Source: Methylobacterium sp. Leaf108
GTDB taxonomy: Bacteria > Pseudomonadota > Alphaproteobacteria > Rhizobiales > Beijerinckiaceae
Direction of reading: 5' to 3'
Assembly (NCBI RefSeq): GCF_001423265.1
Contig: NZ_LMND01000010.1
Span: 49,618 to 95,991, forward strand
DNA: 46,374 nt
A program made the translations under genes and the position numbers. The notes below the pieces were generated by a model. The model searched no databases and had not been told where the DNA came from. It saw only the letters and a list, made by a program, of their open reading frames with translations. The first letter of the stretch is position 1. Every line of letters starts with the position of its first letter. Shown piece by piece: positions 8,013 to 16,665 of the stretch.

Positions 8013-9776
8013 ATGGCTGTTGAAGCATCCGGCGCCTTGAGCGAACTCGTCCAGGTCGTGGCCCTGCTCGCCGCGGGCGTCGTGGCGGTCCCGCTGTTCA
8101 AGCGCATCGGACTCGGTTCCGTCCTCGGCTACCTCGTGGCCGGGCTTGTCATCGGCCCCTTCGGCCTCAGCCTCTTCTCGGATGCCCATGCGATCCTGCA
8201 TGTCGCCGAACTCGGCGTTGTGATGTTTCTCTTCATCATCGGGCTGGAGATGGAGCCGTCGCGGCTTTGGGGGATGCGGCGCGAGATCTTCGGCCTCGGC
8301 CTTACACAGGTCGGCGCCTGCGTGGCGGCCCTCACCCTCGTCGGCGTCGCGATGGGGTTCCCGATCGCCGTGTCGTTCGTAGCCGGCACCGGCTTCGTCC
8401 TGACCTCGACGGCGATCGTCATGCAGCTCCTCGAAGAGCGCGGCTCGCTGTCGACGCCGAAGGGACAGCGCATCGTCGCAATCCTTCTCCTGGAGGATCT
8501 TGCCATCGTCCCGCTGCTCGCGGTCGTCACCTTTCTGGCGCCCGGCGGCCAGGAGACGAGCACGGTCGATCGCCTCTACACCATCGGTATCGCCCTAGGC
8601 TCCGTTGCGGCGCTGATCGCGGCCGGACGCTGGCTGCTCAACCCGATGTTCCGTCTCCTAGCCGCCTCCAAGGCGAGGGAGGTCATGACGGCGGCGGCCC
8701 TGCTGGTCGTACTTGGCTCGGCGCTCGCCATGCAGCTCGGCGGCCTGTCAATGGCAATGGGTGCCTTCCTAGCCGGTGTCCTGCTCTCGGAATCGAGCTT
8801 TCGCCATCAGCTCGAAGCGGATGTCGAGCCGTTCAGGGGCATCCTGCTCGGCCTGTTCTTCCTCGGCGTCGGCATGTCCCTTGATCTAACCGTCATCGGC
8901 GCGAACTGGGCACTGATCCTTGCAAGCGTCGCTTCCTACATGTTCGTGAAGAGCCTTGTCATCTACGGGGTGGCCCGAGCTCTGCGCGCCTCGCATCCCG
9001 AGGCCATGGAGCGAGCGGCCCTGATGGCACAGGGCGGCGAGTTCGCCTTCGTGCTCTACGCCGCTGCAACCAGCGCCGGGATTATCGACAGCACCACCAA
9101 CGCGATCCTTACGGCGACGATCATCCTGTCGATGGCACTGACGCCCCTAATGGTGATAGCCTTCGGCCGCTTCGGTCCGAAAGCATCCGTCTCGATGGAA
9201 GGCGCTGATGTGCCGGAAAACCTCGCCGGCAGTGCCCTGATCATCGGTTTTGGGCGCTTCGGCCAGATCGTCAGCCAACCGCTGATCTCGCGTGGCTGCT
9301 CCGTGTCGATTATCGACACCAATGCCGCCTATATCCGCGTCGCAGAGGCGTTCGGCTTCAAAGTCTACTACGGCGACGGCGCTCGGCTCGATATCCTGCA
9401 CGCCGCTGGGGCAGCGAACGCACGCGCGATCCTGATCTGTATCGACGACCGTGCTGTAGCCAAGCACATCGCCGAAATCGCGAAAGCCGAGTTCCCGCTT
9501 GTCCCCGTTCTCGCCCGCGCCCGCGACCGTGAGCACGCGATTGAACTGATCCATGCTGGTGTCGCATTCCAGCTTCGCGAGACGTTCGAGTCTGCGCTGG
9601 CCTTTGGCGAACAGGCGCTTCTGACGATCGGCGACGAGCCAGAGGCAGCCACGGCAGTCATGGCTGAGGTCCGCCGCCGCGACGCCGAGCGTCTCGACAT
9701 GGAGGCCGTTGGCGGCATCTATGCCGGGCGTGATTTGATCCGAGGAAACGCTAGAGAGGCGCAGGAGATTGGCTGA
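8013..9776 (+). CDS. KefB/KefC-type monovalent cation:proton antiporter (CPA2) with RCK domain
   Basis: This is an inner-membrane antiporter of about 587 residues. The N-terminal part (roughly residues 5-390) holds about a dozen hydrophobic segments, with family stretches such as GYLVAGLVIGPFGL, GVVMFLFIIGLEMEP and LEDLAIVPLLA. A cytoplasmic TrkA-N/RCK nucleotide-binding domain starts near residue 410 with IIGFGRFGQIV and an Asp after SIID, and ends with HAGVAFQLRETFESALAFG. Kef proteins export potassium and acidify the cytoplasm to protect against electrophiles, gated by glutathione adducts; I see nothing that proves that gating here. The ATG at 8013 follows CAGGTG; a GTG at 8004 is possible. 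It is 147 bases after pirin and in the same direction. Confidence 0.92.
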   Translation: MAVEASGALSELVQVVALLAAGVVAVPLFKRIGLGSVLGYLVAGLVIGPFGLSLFSDAHAILHVAELGVVMFLFIIGLEMEPSRLWGMRREIFGLGLTQVGACVAALTLVGVAMGFPIAVSFVAGTGFVLTSTAIVMQLLEERGSLSTPKGQRIVAILLLEDLAIVPLLAVVTFLAPGGQETSTVDRLYTIGIALGSVAALIAAGRWLLNPMFRLLAASKAREVMTAAALLVVLGSALAMQLGGLSMAMGAFLAGVLLSESSFRHQLEADVEPFRGILLGLFFLGVGMSLDLTVIGANWALILASVASYMFVKSLVIYGVARALRASHPEAMERAALMAQGGEFAFVLYAAATSAGIIDSTTNAILTATIILSMALTPLMVIAFGRFGPKASVSMEGADVPENLAGSALIIGFGRFGQIVSQPLISRGCSVSIIDTNAAYIRVAEAFGFKVYYGDGARLDILHAAGAANARAILICIDDRAVAKHIAEIAKAEFPLVPVLARARDREHAIELIHAGVAFQLRETFESALAFGEQALLTIGDEPEAATAVMAEVRRRDAERLDMEAVGGIYAGRDLIRGNAREAQEIG

Positions 9777-9872
9777 AATCCTTCAAGCCGGCATTCAGTG
9801 CCAGTTATACGATGATCTGCAACGGATCAGGACTGAGCGGACGTCACTGTCCGCTTAAACAAACCTGTGCAC

Positions 9873-9970
9873 GAAGGCGGATTGGCAGAAAGCCACCCAT
9901 TTCGGGCATTAAGAGGAAAGGCTTGCTAGGATGGCCGTTGCGCGGAAAGCCGATGGTAATCTTCAAGCCA
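9873..9970. repeat. Degenerate copy of a dispersed intergenic repeat
   Basis: The segment GGATTGGCAGAAAGCCACCC resembles 12540-12562 (GACAGGCAGAAAACCACCC) and, more weakly, 25062-25080. In all three cases it is followed by GC-rich sequence. It lies in the 275-base gap between the antiporter and the flavoprotein gene, which holds no recognisable gene. These look like eroded members of one family. Confidence 0.4.
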
Positions 9971-10051
9971 ACAGGGCTGATCGACAATGAACATCTGTCG
10001 TCGCACCGCTAGGCGAGCGGCTTTCAACACTCAACTGGGGACGCAGGGTTT

Positions 10052-11668
10052 TCAGTGCCGGACATAGTCCCAGACCTTAGAGATGACGACCGACCCTTCC
10101 CCCACGGACGATGCAACACGCTTGACGGAGCCAGCGCGGACATCGCCAACCGCGAAGATGCCGGGGTGTGATGTTGCATAGGGCGAGCCTGCGCCGATCG
10201 CGTCCCCGGTCAGCACGAAACCATGGTTGTCGAGTTCGATGAGCCCCGAGAGCCATTGGGTATTGGGCGCAGCCCCGACCATGACAAACACGGCGCATGT
10301 TGGGATCGTACGGGCCGTCCCATCCACGACGCTGCGGATGATTACCGCTTCGAGGCGATCATCGCCATGCAAAGCGCTAATTTCGGAACAATACTCGATG
10401 GTGATCGCCGGATCGGCTTCCAGACGGCTCGAAAGGTAACGCGACATCGAGGCCGCGAGTGAGGGACCGCGTACCAGGAGGCGAACATGCCTGGCCGAGC
10501 GACTGAGAAACATCGCCGCCTGGCCTGCCGAGTTGCCGCCACCGATGATGATGGTCTCGGCGTTCCGGCAGTAGCGTGCCTCGATTTCCGTTGCCGCATA
10601 ATAGACACCCGCGCCCTCGAACGCCTCAAGCCGGTCGATCGGCATGCGTCGGTACTGGACACCGGTCGCGACGACGACGGCACGCCCGCGAACGCGTTGG
10701 CCGTTGTCGAACGTCGCACAGAACGCGCCGTCCTCGAGCTGCTCCAGCTTTGCAACCCGCCGCGGCATCGCGAACCGCGTCCCGAATTTCATTGCCTGGA
10801 CCTCGCCGCGCCAGACGAGGTCTGCGCCCGAGATGCCCGTCGGAAATCCCATATAGTTCTCGATCCGACTCGACGTGCCGGCCTGGCCGCCGATCGCGAG
10901 GTCCTCGACGACCAGCGCTCGTAGGCCCTCCGCGCCTGCGTAGACGCCCGCCGCCACACCGGCTGGCCCACCGCCGACGATGAGAACGTCGAAAGCCTCG
11001 TCGTCGATGAGGTTGTAGTTAAGGCCCAGCAAATGGGCGACCTTGTCGGGCGTCGGCTCCGTCACGACGACGTCGCGTCCGAAGATCACGGCCGGCCGGT
11101 CGGAGGCGATCGCGCAGCTTTTCGCGACGGCTCCGGCCTCCGGGCTGCCGAGCGAGTAGGACCGATAGGGAAAGCGGTTGCGGCTCGCGAACTCCGCGAT
11201 CCGCCGAACGGCCCGGTCGTCATCCTCGCCGATCAGCACCAATGTGCCGTCTCGCGAGTCGAGCTGCCGCCGCCGCCGTGCAGCGAGAACCGTGATGACG
11301 ATGTCCGACATCTCAGGAATCTCGGACATCAGCCGCAGCATCTCCAGGCGCGGCACCTCGACGACGGTGGTATCCCGGACCGCCCGCATGGGCATCGACC
11401 AATTGCCACCGCTCAAGATCGAGATTTCGCCCATGAACTGCGTCGGTCCGAGGGTGGACGGAAGGTGGCGTTCATCCGTGAACGGATTCACGACTTCGAT
11501 TTCGCCTTCTTCGACATAGACGAAGCGATCAGCAGGTTCGCCAGCGCGTGCGAGGAAAGTCCCAGCCGGGTAATGCCGTTCGACTCCTGCGGCCTGCAGC
11601 GCGGCGATATGCGATGCTGCGAGGGGGACGCGCTGCATTTCCTGCAGGTCCCTGCCGATCGTTTCCAT
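10052..11668 (-). CDS. Cyclic-nucleotide-binding domain fused to thioredoxin-reductase-like FAD oxidoreductase
   Basis: This is a 538-residue soluble fusion. Residues about 15-130 form a cNMP-binding domain (YPAGTFLARAGEPAD, GEISILSGG). Residues about 140-220 look like a thioredoxin/glutaredoxin-fold linker without a CxxC. Residues 227-538 are a thioredoxin-reductase-type flavoprotein with an FAD motif (VGGGPAG from 231), GGQAGTSSRIENYMGFP, an NADPH motif (GGGNSAG from 376) and the C-terminal IFAVGDVRAGSVKR. Where thioredoxin reductases carry CxxC (after GVxY), this protein reads GVYYAATEIEA, so a dithiol relay to thioredoxin is not possible. I recall related fusions also lacking it. A role as a ligand-gated NAD(P)H oxidoreductase is plausible, and the substrate is unknown. 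The ATG at 11668 gives the full cNMP domain. Confidence 0.9.
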   Translation of the reverse strand: METIGRDLQEMQRVPLAASHIAALQAAGVERHYPAGTFLARAGEPADRFVYVEEGEIEVVNPFTDERHLPSTLGPTQFMGEISILSGGNWSMPMRAVRDTTVVEVPRLEMLRLMSEIPEMSDIVITVLAARRRRQLDSRDGTLVLIGEDDDRAVRRIAEFASRNRFPYRSYSLGSPEAGAVAKSCAIASDRPAVIFGRDVVVTEPTPDKVAHLLGLNYNLIDDEAFDVLIVGGGPAGVAAGVYAGAEGLRALVVEDLAIGGQAGTSSRIENYMGFPTGISGADLVWRGEVQAMKFGTRFAMPRRVAKLEQLEDGAFCATFDNGQRVRGRAVVVATGVQYRRMPIDRLEAFEGAGVYYAATEIEARYCRNAETIIIGGGNSAGQAAMFLSRSARHVRLLVRGPSLAASMSRYLSSRLEADPAITIEYCSEISALHGDDRLEAVIIRSVVDGTARTIPTCAVFVMVGAAPNTQWLSGLIELDNHGFVLTGDAIGAGSPYATSHPGIFAVGDVRAGSVKRVASSVGEGSVVISKVWDYVRH

Positions 11669-12042
11669 ATTTCGATTCCCCTACGCTCTGATCGGTGCGG
11701 TGCAGCATTGATCAGGGAGCTTCGCCATACAAGACTATAGCTTTGCAAGATGCCCGACCTCGCAAAGGGGCCGTCTGCAGAACCGACCTCAGCGTTCGCC
11801 CGACCGACGGACACGGAGAGATCGTTCAGGATCGACCTCGGCCAACCTTACAGGTCCACGTTCCGCTCGCCGCCGCGTTTACCCATTGGGATCAAAGGAG
11901 CGACAAGTATCTATTCCCCAACCATCATATCGTTCGAATAACACCAACCGCACCGATCGTAGTAGCTTCCGGTTGCCTTCGTCCACTTTCAAAGAGGCTC
12001 CCACAAGCTCCATGAATTACAAGCAAAGTTTATTTTTTAAAA
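11669..12042. other. Intergenic region without a recognisable gene
   Basis: About 370 bases between the flavoprotein gene and the small membrane-protein gene, both on the minus strand. The short frames here do not resemble known proteins. The promoter of the flavoprotein gene should lie in the proximal part, but no convincing -35/-10 pair is visible. Confidence 0.4.
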
Positions 12043-12058
12043 TGTCTCTGGAAAGACA
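12043..12058 (-). terminator. Possible weak intrinsic terminator after the small membrane-protein gene
   Basis: On the minus strand, immediately after the stop codon at 12060, the sequence TGTCT-TTCCAG-AGACA can form a five-base-pair hairpin. It is followed by TTTTAAAAAATAAA. The stem is short, so this is only suggestive. Confidence 0.35.
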
Positions 12059-12059
12059 C

Positions 12060-12293
12060 TTAGGTTAGCCGCGTTTCTAGCGATTGATCGGTGGCGAATG
12101 GAGTTTTTTTGAAAGCGTCGCCTTTGGTCTGGAAGCGTGCGGCGCTAGTCCAGCGGTTCCAGTTGCCGGCGATTAGCCAGACCAGGAAGGCGGCTGCGAG
12201 CACAAAGACGACGCACAAGGCCGGAAAGAGCCAACTCGACCAGGTCGGCTCAGGCTTCGACGGCGGGGCTGAGGCCACAGGCACCTCCGGCAT
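12060..12293 (-). CDS. Small single-pass membrane protein of unknown function
   Basis: This 77-residue frame has an ATG at 12293 preceded by AAGGA at good spacing. The N-terminus is rich in proline and alanine (about residues 1-17). A clear hydrophobic segment follows at about 20-42 (WLFPALCVVFVLAAAFLVWL), then a basic, polar C-terminal tail of about 35 residues. I do not recognise a family. The combination of ribosome site, membrane helix and a possible terminator after the stop supports a real gene more than chance does. Topology cannot be fixed with confidence. Confidence 0.55.
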   Translation of the reverse strand: MPEVPVASAPPSKPEPTWSSWLFPALCVVFVLAAAFLVWLIAGNWNRWTSAARFQTKGDAFKKTPFATDQSLETRLT

Positions 12294-12539
12294 ACGTCAT
12301 CCTTCAATCGGTAAGGTCGCGTTTTTGAGGGAGGCGCGGTCGAGACTTGATCGGATTGCTAAATTGTCCTGCAGAAAAGTTCAGACGTCGTTTGTCAGCT
12401 ACGCACCGGTCGACGTCGCGGCAACCTGTATGCGGCTAGTCTTATCCAAATAATGCATGCTATAGAGTGAATTGGCAACCGGCGCCCACTCGGAAGCCAG
12501 TCATTTCAACTTCCGCTTCGCCAAATCTCCGTCTGAAAG

Positions 12540-12660
12540 CAGACAGGCAGAAAACCACCCATCCCGGTCAGGCGCATCCGGTCATCGGGCTGCCCAGAAG
12601 CGGACGCTCTGAAGGTTCGACAAGGGTCGAAAGCAGCCGGCCGGCCTTACAGCCGGAATG
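12540..12660. repeat. Dispersed intergenic repeat next to the first inverted-repeat element
   Basis: This copy holds GACAGGCAGAAAACCACCC, CATCCCGGTCAGGCG and AAGCGGACGCTCTG. It shares pieces with the copies near 9880 and 25062. AAGCGGACGTTC recurs near 16460 on the far side of the second inverted-repeat element. No gene is seen between 12294 and 12660. Confidence 0.45.
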
Positions 12661-12664
12661 GGTG

Positions 12665-12843
12665 GAGGCTGTGTGAACACGCCGGCCCGGCAGGAGAGGG
12701 TAGAGTTTTCCTCCCTGGACGGGCAAGCCAGACCCCGTCGCCAGCCCTCCGCGCCATCGAAAACGACGCATGAAATGTTGGAACGGCAATAGCGTAAGAT
12801 TGATCTCCGGTTTCGCGGACTGACTGGGTTTTCACACAGCCTC
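12665..12843. mobile_element. MITE-like inverted-repeat element, copy 1 (179 bp)
   Basis: The element begins GAGGCTGTGTGAACAC and ends GTTTTCACACAGCCTC, an almost perfect 16-base inverted repeat with one mismatch. GGTG lies next to both ends. It has no coding capacity for a transposase. A second element with the same ends is at 16246-16427, just after the histidine kinase gene, but the interiors do not look alike. It may be a non-autonomous element or the collapsed ends of an insertion sequence. Confidence 0.6.
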
Positions 12844-13276
12844 GGTGGCAACCGGACCTTGGCCTTCCGCCCCGGAGCCGAAGTTCCTCCTCCGTCCCAT
12901 CCGAGGCGTGATGGCGAGTATCGACCGAGGATCGGCCGGGCGGCTTTTCCGACCTGATCCGGTAGGCTCGGCCCTTCGCACTCGGTTATGCACCGCTCCC
13001 CATCGCCACCGGCCTCCAGCGACTGGCCGATGCCCGGCTGATGGCCGCCGCGCCGGAAATAGCCGCAGTGCTGCTCAGGCTCGTGACCTCGCCCGACGTC
13101 ATTCGCCGCAACCTTTGTGTCCTGCCAGCCGCAGAATCCTTAAAGCTGCGGCCGTCATGGCCGTGTCGTATGGGCGCGGCGCCTGCCTGTGCTAGGTAGC
13201 AAGCACCACCGACAAAGCCTTTCGTGCGCGTCCTTGGAAGTGCGGACACTCCTTAACCCAAAAAACCGGTGACGCA
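12844..13276. other. Gap before the hybrid kinase, with a possible coding remnant
   Basis: No complete gene is evident in these 430 bases. One plus-strand frame, following a TAG near 12967, reads protein-like for about 75 codons to a stop near 13195 (containing LPIATGLQRLADARLM and VLLRLVTSPDVIRRNL). It has no good start and no family I can name. It could be a decayed gene piece or chance in GC-rich DNA. The promoter of the kinase gene should lie toward 13200-13270. Confidence 0.3.
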
Positions 13277-16225
13277 TTGAGCAACCCTGATCTGTCGGCG
13301 CTCATCGTCAAGCAGACCCGCATAGAAACTCTGTCCGATGCGGAGCGCAATGCCTTAGGGCGCCGGCTGACGCAAGCGGTCGTCGGCGTTGGTCCGTCCG
13401 ACGTCTTCCAGGCGCTGTTCGACATTTCGCCCACCCCCTTCCTCGTGGTGGCCCCGCCCGACTGGACCATCGTCACGGCCAACGAGGCCTACCTTCGCGT
13501 GACAGGTACGACACTTGAAGAACAGATTGGACGCCGGCTGTTCGACGTCTTCCCGGATGACCCCGATGACCCTGAGGCGGACGGGGTACGCAATCTGACA
13601 GCCTCGCTCGAGCGGGTGGTCGCCACGCGGTCGACCGATACGATGGCGGTACAGCGCTACGCATTGCGAGGATCGGACGGGCGCTTCGTCGAACGGTGGT
13701 GGACCCCGGTCAACAAGCCGGTTCTCGGCAAGGATGGCGACGTTGTCCTGATCCTCCACCACGTCGAGGACGTTTCCGAGGTGGTGCGGCTGCGCGGCGA
13801 CGCCGAGGGGCGGGACGAGCTGGCGCGCGGCCAATTAGTGGTGATCGACCGGCTGCGCGCCTCCGAGGCGGCGTTGCGCGAGAGCGATGCGCGCTTTCGC
13901 AACATGGCCGACAACGCGCCGGTGATGATGTGGGTGACCGACCCCAGCGGGTACTGCACCTACCTCAACGCGCGCTGGTACGAGTTCACCGGGCAGGCGC
14001 CGGGATCGGGCGAAGGCTTAGGCTGGCTTGACGCCGTTCACCCCGACGACCGTCCGGCCGCCGAACAGGCCTTCGTCTCGGCCAATGCCGAGCGCCGCGA
14101 CTACCGGGTCGATTTTCGCCTGCGCCGCGCCGATGGCGTCTACCGCTGGACCATCGACGCGGCTGCCGCGAGGTTCACCCCGGACGGTGTGTTCCTCGGC
14201 TATGTCGGCTCGGTCATCGACATCGATGAGCGTCGCGAAGCCGAGGACCGGCTGGCGCTGAGCGAGGAGCGACTTCGGCTTGCTCTTGAGGTAGCCGAGA
14301 TCGGCCAGTGGCACGTCGATAACGACACCGGCGCCATGTTCTGGCCGCCGCGTATCAAGGCGATGTTCGGGATATCGCCGGACGTGCCAGTCACGTTGGA
14401 CGACTTCCACAACGGCGTTCACCCTAAAGACCGGGAGAAGATCCGTGCGGCTTATGAGGCCGCGAGCGATTCCGATCGTCGTCCTCTCTACGACGTCGAG
14501 TACCGGACCATCGGCAAGGAGGACGGCGTCGTCCGTTGGGTGGCGGCCAAGGGGCGAGGCATCTTCGACAACACTGGCCGCTGCGTGCGCGTGATCGGCA
14601 CGGCAATCAACGTGACCGCGCGCAAGGCCGACGAGGTACGCCTGCGCGAACTGAACGAGCAGCTCGAACAGAAGGTTGCCGAGCAGGCGGCCGAGCGCAA
14701 TCGTGTGTGGGAGATGAGCCGAGACCTCTTTGCGATCATGGGATTCGACGGCCACCTGAAGGCGATCAACCCGGCCTGGGAGACGACCCTTGGCAGGGAC
14801 GCGGCGACGTTGCTGTCCCTGCCTTTTCCCGATCAGGTCCACCCGGATGATCACAATGCCGTCCGCGCGGTGATGGAGGTGCTTCTTCGGGGTGAGAGCG
14901 TTGCTCGCTTCGAGGACCGGCTCCGTCACGGCGATGGCAGTTGGCGCTGGATCTCCTGGACGCTTGTGCCGGAGGGCGACGTCTTCTACGCGGTCGGCCG
15001 GGACGTGACGGCGGAGAAGGAAGCCGCGGCCGAACTCGCGGCCGCACAGGAAGCGTTGCGCCAGAGCCAGAAGATGGAGGCGGTGGGCCAGCTCACCGGT
15101 GGGCTCGCCCACGACTTCAACAACCTGCTCGCAGGCATCTCCGGCTCACTGGAGTTGATGCAGACTCGGATGCAGCAAGGCCGCCTGACTGACGTCGACC
15201 GCTACATGATGGCGGCGCAGGGAGCAGCAAAACGCGCCGCTGCGCTAACGCACCGGCTGCTCGCCTTCTCACGCCGGCAGACCCTCGACCCGAAGCCCAC
15301 CGACGTGAACCGCCTCGCCACGGGCATGCAGGAGTTGATCCAACGCACCGTAGGCCCTGCCATACCGGTTGAGGTGATCGGCACCGCGAGCCTCTGGCCT
15401 GCCCTGGTGGACCCGCCGCAATTGGAGAACGCGCTTCTCAACCTCTGCATCAATGCCCGCGACGCGATGCCGGATGGCGGCCGCATCACCATCGAGACCG
15501 CCAACAAGTGGCTCGACGAACGGGCGGCACGCCAGCACGACATGCCGGAGGGGCAGTACCTTGCTCTGAGTGTCACCGACACCGGCACCGGCATGCCGCC
15601 GGAGGTCATCGCGCGTGTGTTCGAGCCCTTCTTCACCACCAAGCCTATTGGCGAGGGCACGGGCCTCGGTCTGTCCATGATCTACGGCTTCGCCCAGCAA
15701 TCAGGCGGACAGGTGCGGATCTACTCGGAAGTGGGGCAAGGCACCACGGTGTGCATCTACCTGCCGCGCCACTACGGCGAGGTCGCGGACGATGAGGGCA
15801 AAATTCCGATCACTGATCTACCGCGTTCGGAACAGGGCGAGACGGTGCTGATCGTGGACGACGAGCCCACCGTGCGCATGCTCGTCACCGACATCCTGGA
15901 AGATCTCGGCTACACGGCCATTGAGGCTGGGGACAGCGTCGCAGGTCTTAAGGTGCTACAATCGGACGTCCGGATTGATCTTCTGGTCACCGATGTTGGC
16001 CTACCGGGCGGCATGAACGGCCGCCAGATGGCGGATGCTGCACGCGTCAACCGGCCGGATCTAAGGGTGTTATTCATCACCGGCTACGCGGAGAACGCAA
16101 TCTTGGGCAACGGGCAACTGGCACCCGGCATGGCAGTGCTGACGAAGCCATTTGCGATGGAAACCATGGCAGCACGCATTCGCTCCATGATCGAAGGTGG
16201 CAAGCAGCAAACGCGGCGGGTCTAA
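13277..16225 (+). CDS. Multi-PAS hybrid sensor histidine kinase with C-terminal receiver
   Basis: This 982-residue protein has no transmembrane segment. It carries four PAS/PAC sensor modules (roughly residues 45-165, 200-320, 330-455, 480-590) and a HisKA domain with the phosphoacceptor His near 611 in GGLAHDFNNLL. The ATPase domain follows ([36 protein letters not shown]), then a receiver domain from about 865 with the phosphoacceptor Asp near 904 (LLVTDVGLPGG). It is a cytoplasmic hybrid kinase that could autophosphorylate and pass phosphate to its own receiver. No separate regulator is adjacent. The frame opens with TTG at 13277, so the exact start is uncertain. It stands alone between two inverted-repeat elements. 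Confidence 0.92.
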   Translation: MSNPDLSALIVKQTRIETLSDAERNALGRRLTQAVVGVGPSDVFQALFDISPTPFLVVAPPDWTIVTANEAYLRVTGTTLEEQIGRRLFDVFPDDPDDPEADGVRNLTASLERVVATRSTDTMAVQRYALRGSDGRFVERWWTPVNKPVLGKDGDVVLILHHVEDVSEVVRLRGDAEGRDELARGQLVVIDRLRASEAALRESDARFRNMADNAPVMMWVTDPSGYCTYLNARWYEFTGQAPGSGEGLGWLDAVHPDDRPAAEQAFVSANAERRDYRVDFRLRRADGVYRWTIDAAAARFTPDGVFLGYVGSVIDIDERREAEDRLALSEERLRLALEVAEIGQWHVDNDTGAMFWPPRIKAMFGISPDVPVTLDDFHNGVHPKDREKIRAAYEAASDSDRRPLYDVEYRTIGKEDGVVRWVAAKGRGIFDNTGRCVRVIGTAINVTARKADEVRLRELNEQLEQKVAEQAAERNRVWEMSRDLFAIMGFDGHLKAINPAWETTLGRDAATLLSLPFPDQVHPDDHNAVRAVMEVLLRGESVARFEDRLRHGDGSWRWISWTLVPEGDVFYAVGRDVTAEKEAAAELAAAQEALRQSQKMEAVGQLTGGLAHDFNNLLAGISGSLELMQTRMQQGRLTDVDRYMMAAQGAAKRAAALTHRLLAFSRRQTLDPKPTDVNRLATGMQELIQRTVGPAIPVEVIGTASLWPALVDPPQLENALLNLCINARDAMPDGGRITIETANKWLDERAARQHDMPEGQYLALSVTDTGTGMPPEVIARVFEPFFTTKPIGEGTGLGLSMIYGFAQQSGGQVRIYSEVGQGTTVCIYLPRHYGEVADDEGKIPITDLPRSEQGETVLIVDDEPTVRMLVTDILEDLGYTAIEAGDSVAGLKVLQSDVRIDLLVTDVGLPGGMNGRQMADAARVNRPDLRVLFITGYAENAILGNGQLAPGMAVLTKPFAMETMAARIRSMIEGGKQQTRRV

Positions 16226-16245
16226 ACCGACGTCCACTATGGGTG

Positions 16246-16427
16246 GAGGCTGTGTGAAAACGGGGAAGGCGTTAGTCGAGGTAGATGTATATTTCCCTAG
16301 ATGCTCTTGGCAGCATCGGAATGGGTGCCTTGTCTTCATCAGCATGGCTGTTTGGCTGGTTGGAAAGTCCGCCGACTAGAGGATTGTTCTACGGTCTCGC
16401 AGCGTGCCTTCGTTTTCACACAGCCTC
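16246..16427. mobile_element. MITE-like inverted-repeat element, copy 2 (182 bp)
   Basis: The element begins GAGGCTGTGTGAAAAC and ends GTTTTCACACAGCCTC, a perfect 16-base inverted repeat, again with GGTG touching both ends. The start is 20 bases after the stop codon of the hybrid kinase. The length matches copy 1 (179 bp), but the interior differs. A third-party repeat (GAAGCGGACGTTCGGCTTTC near 16460) follows. It contains no gene. Confidence 0.62.
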
Positions 16428-16665
16428 GGTGGTGAACGGAACTGGGCGTCGCGCCCGGAAGCGGACGTTCGGCTTTCGACCCAACCACGTCTTTGATGCC
16501 GGTCTGTGCCAGTCTCGAAAGCGGTCGTTCGCTGGCTGTTCTGATGGAACGCGGAAAGCTAGCTGAATTTCGGGCTCGGAATGACATCGAGCCCTAAACG
16601 CCTAAATCACGATGGACTGAATATAAAGAGTGAGACAACTATGCTTGTATTAATGTGTGACGGGA

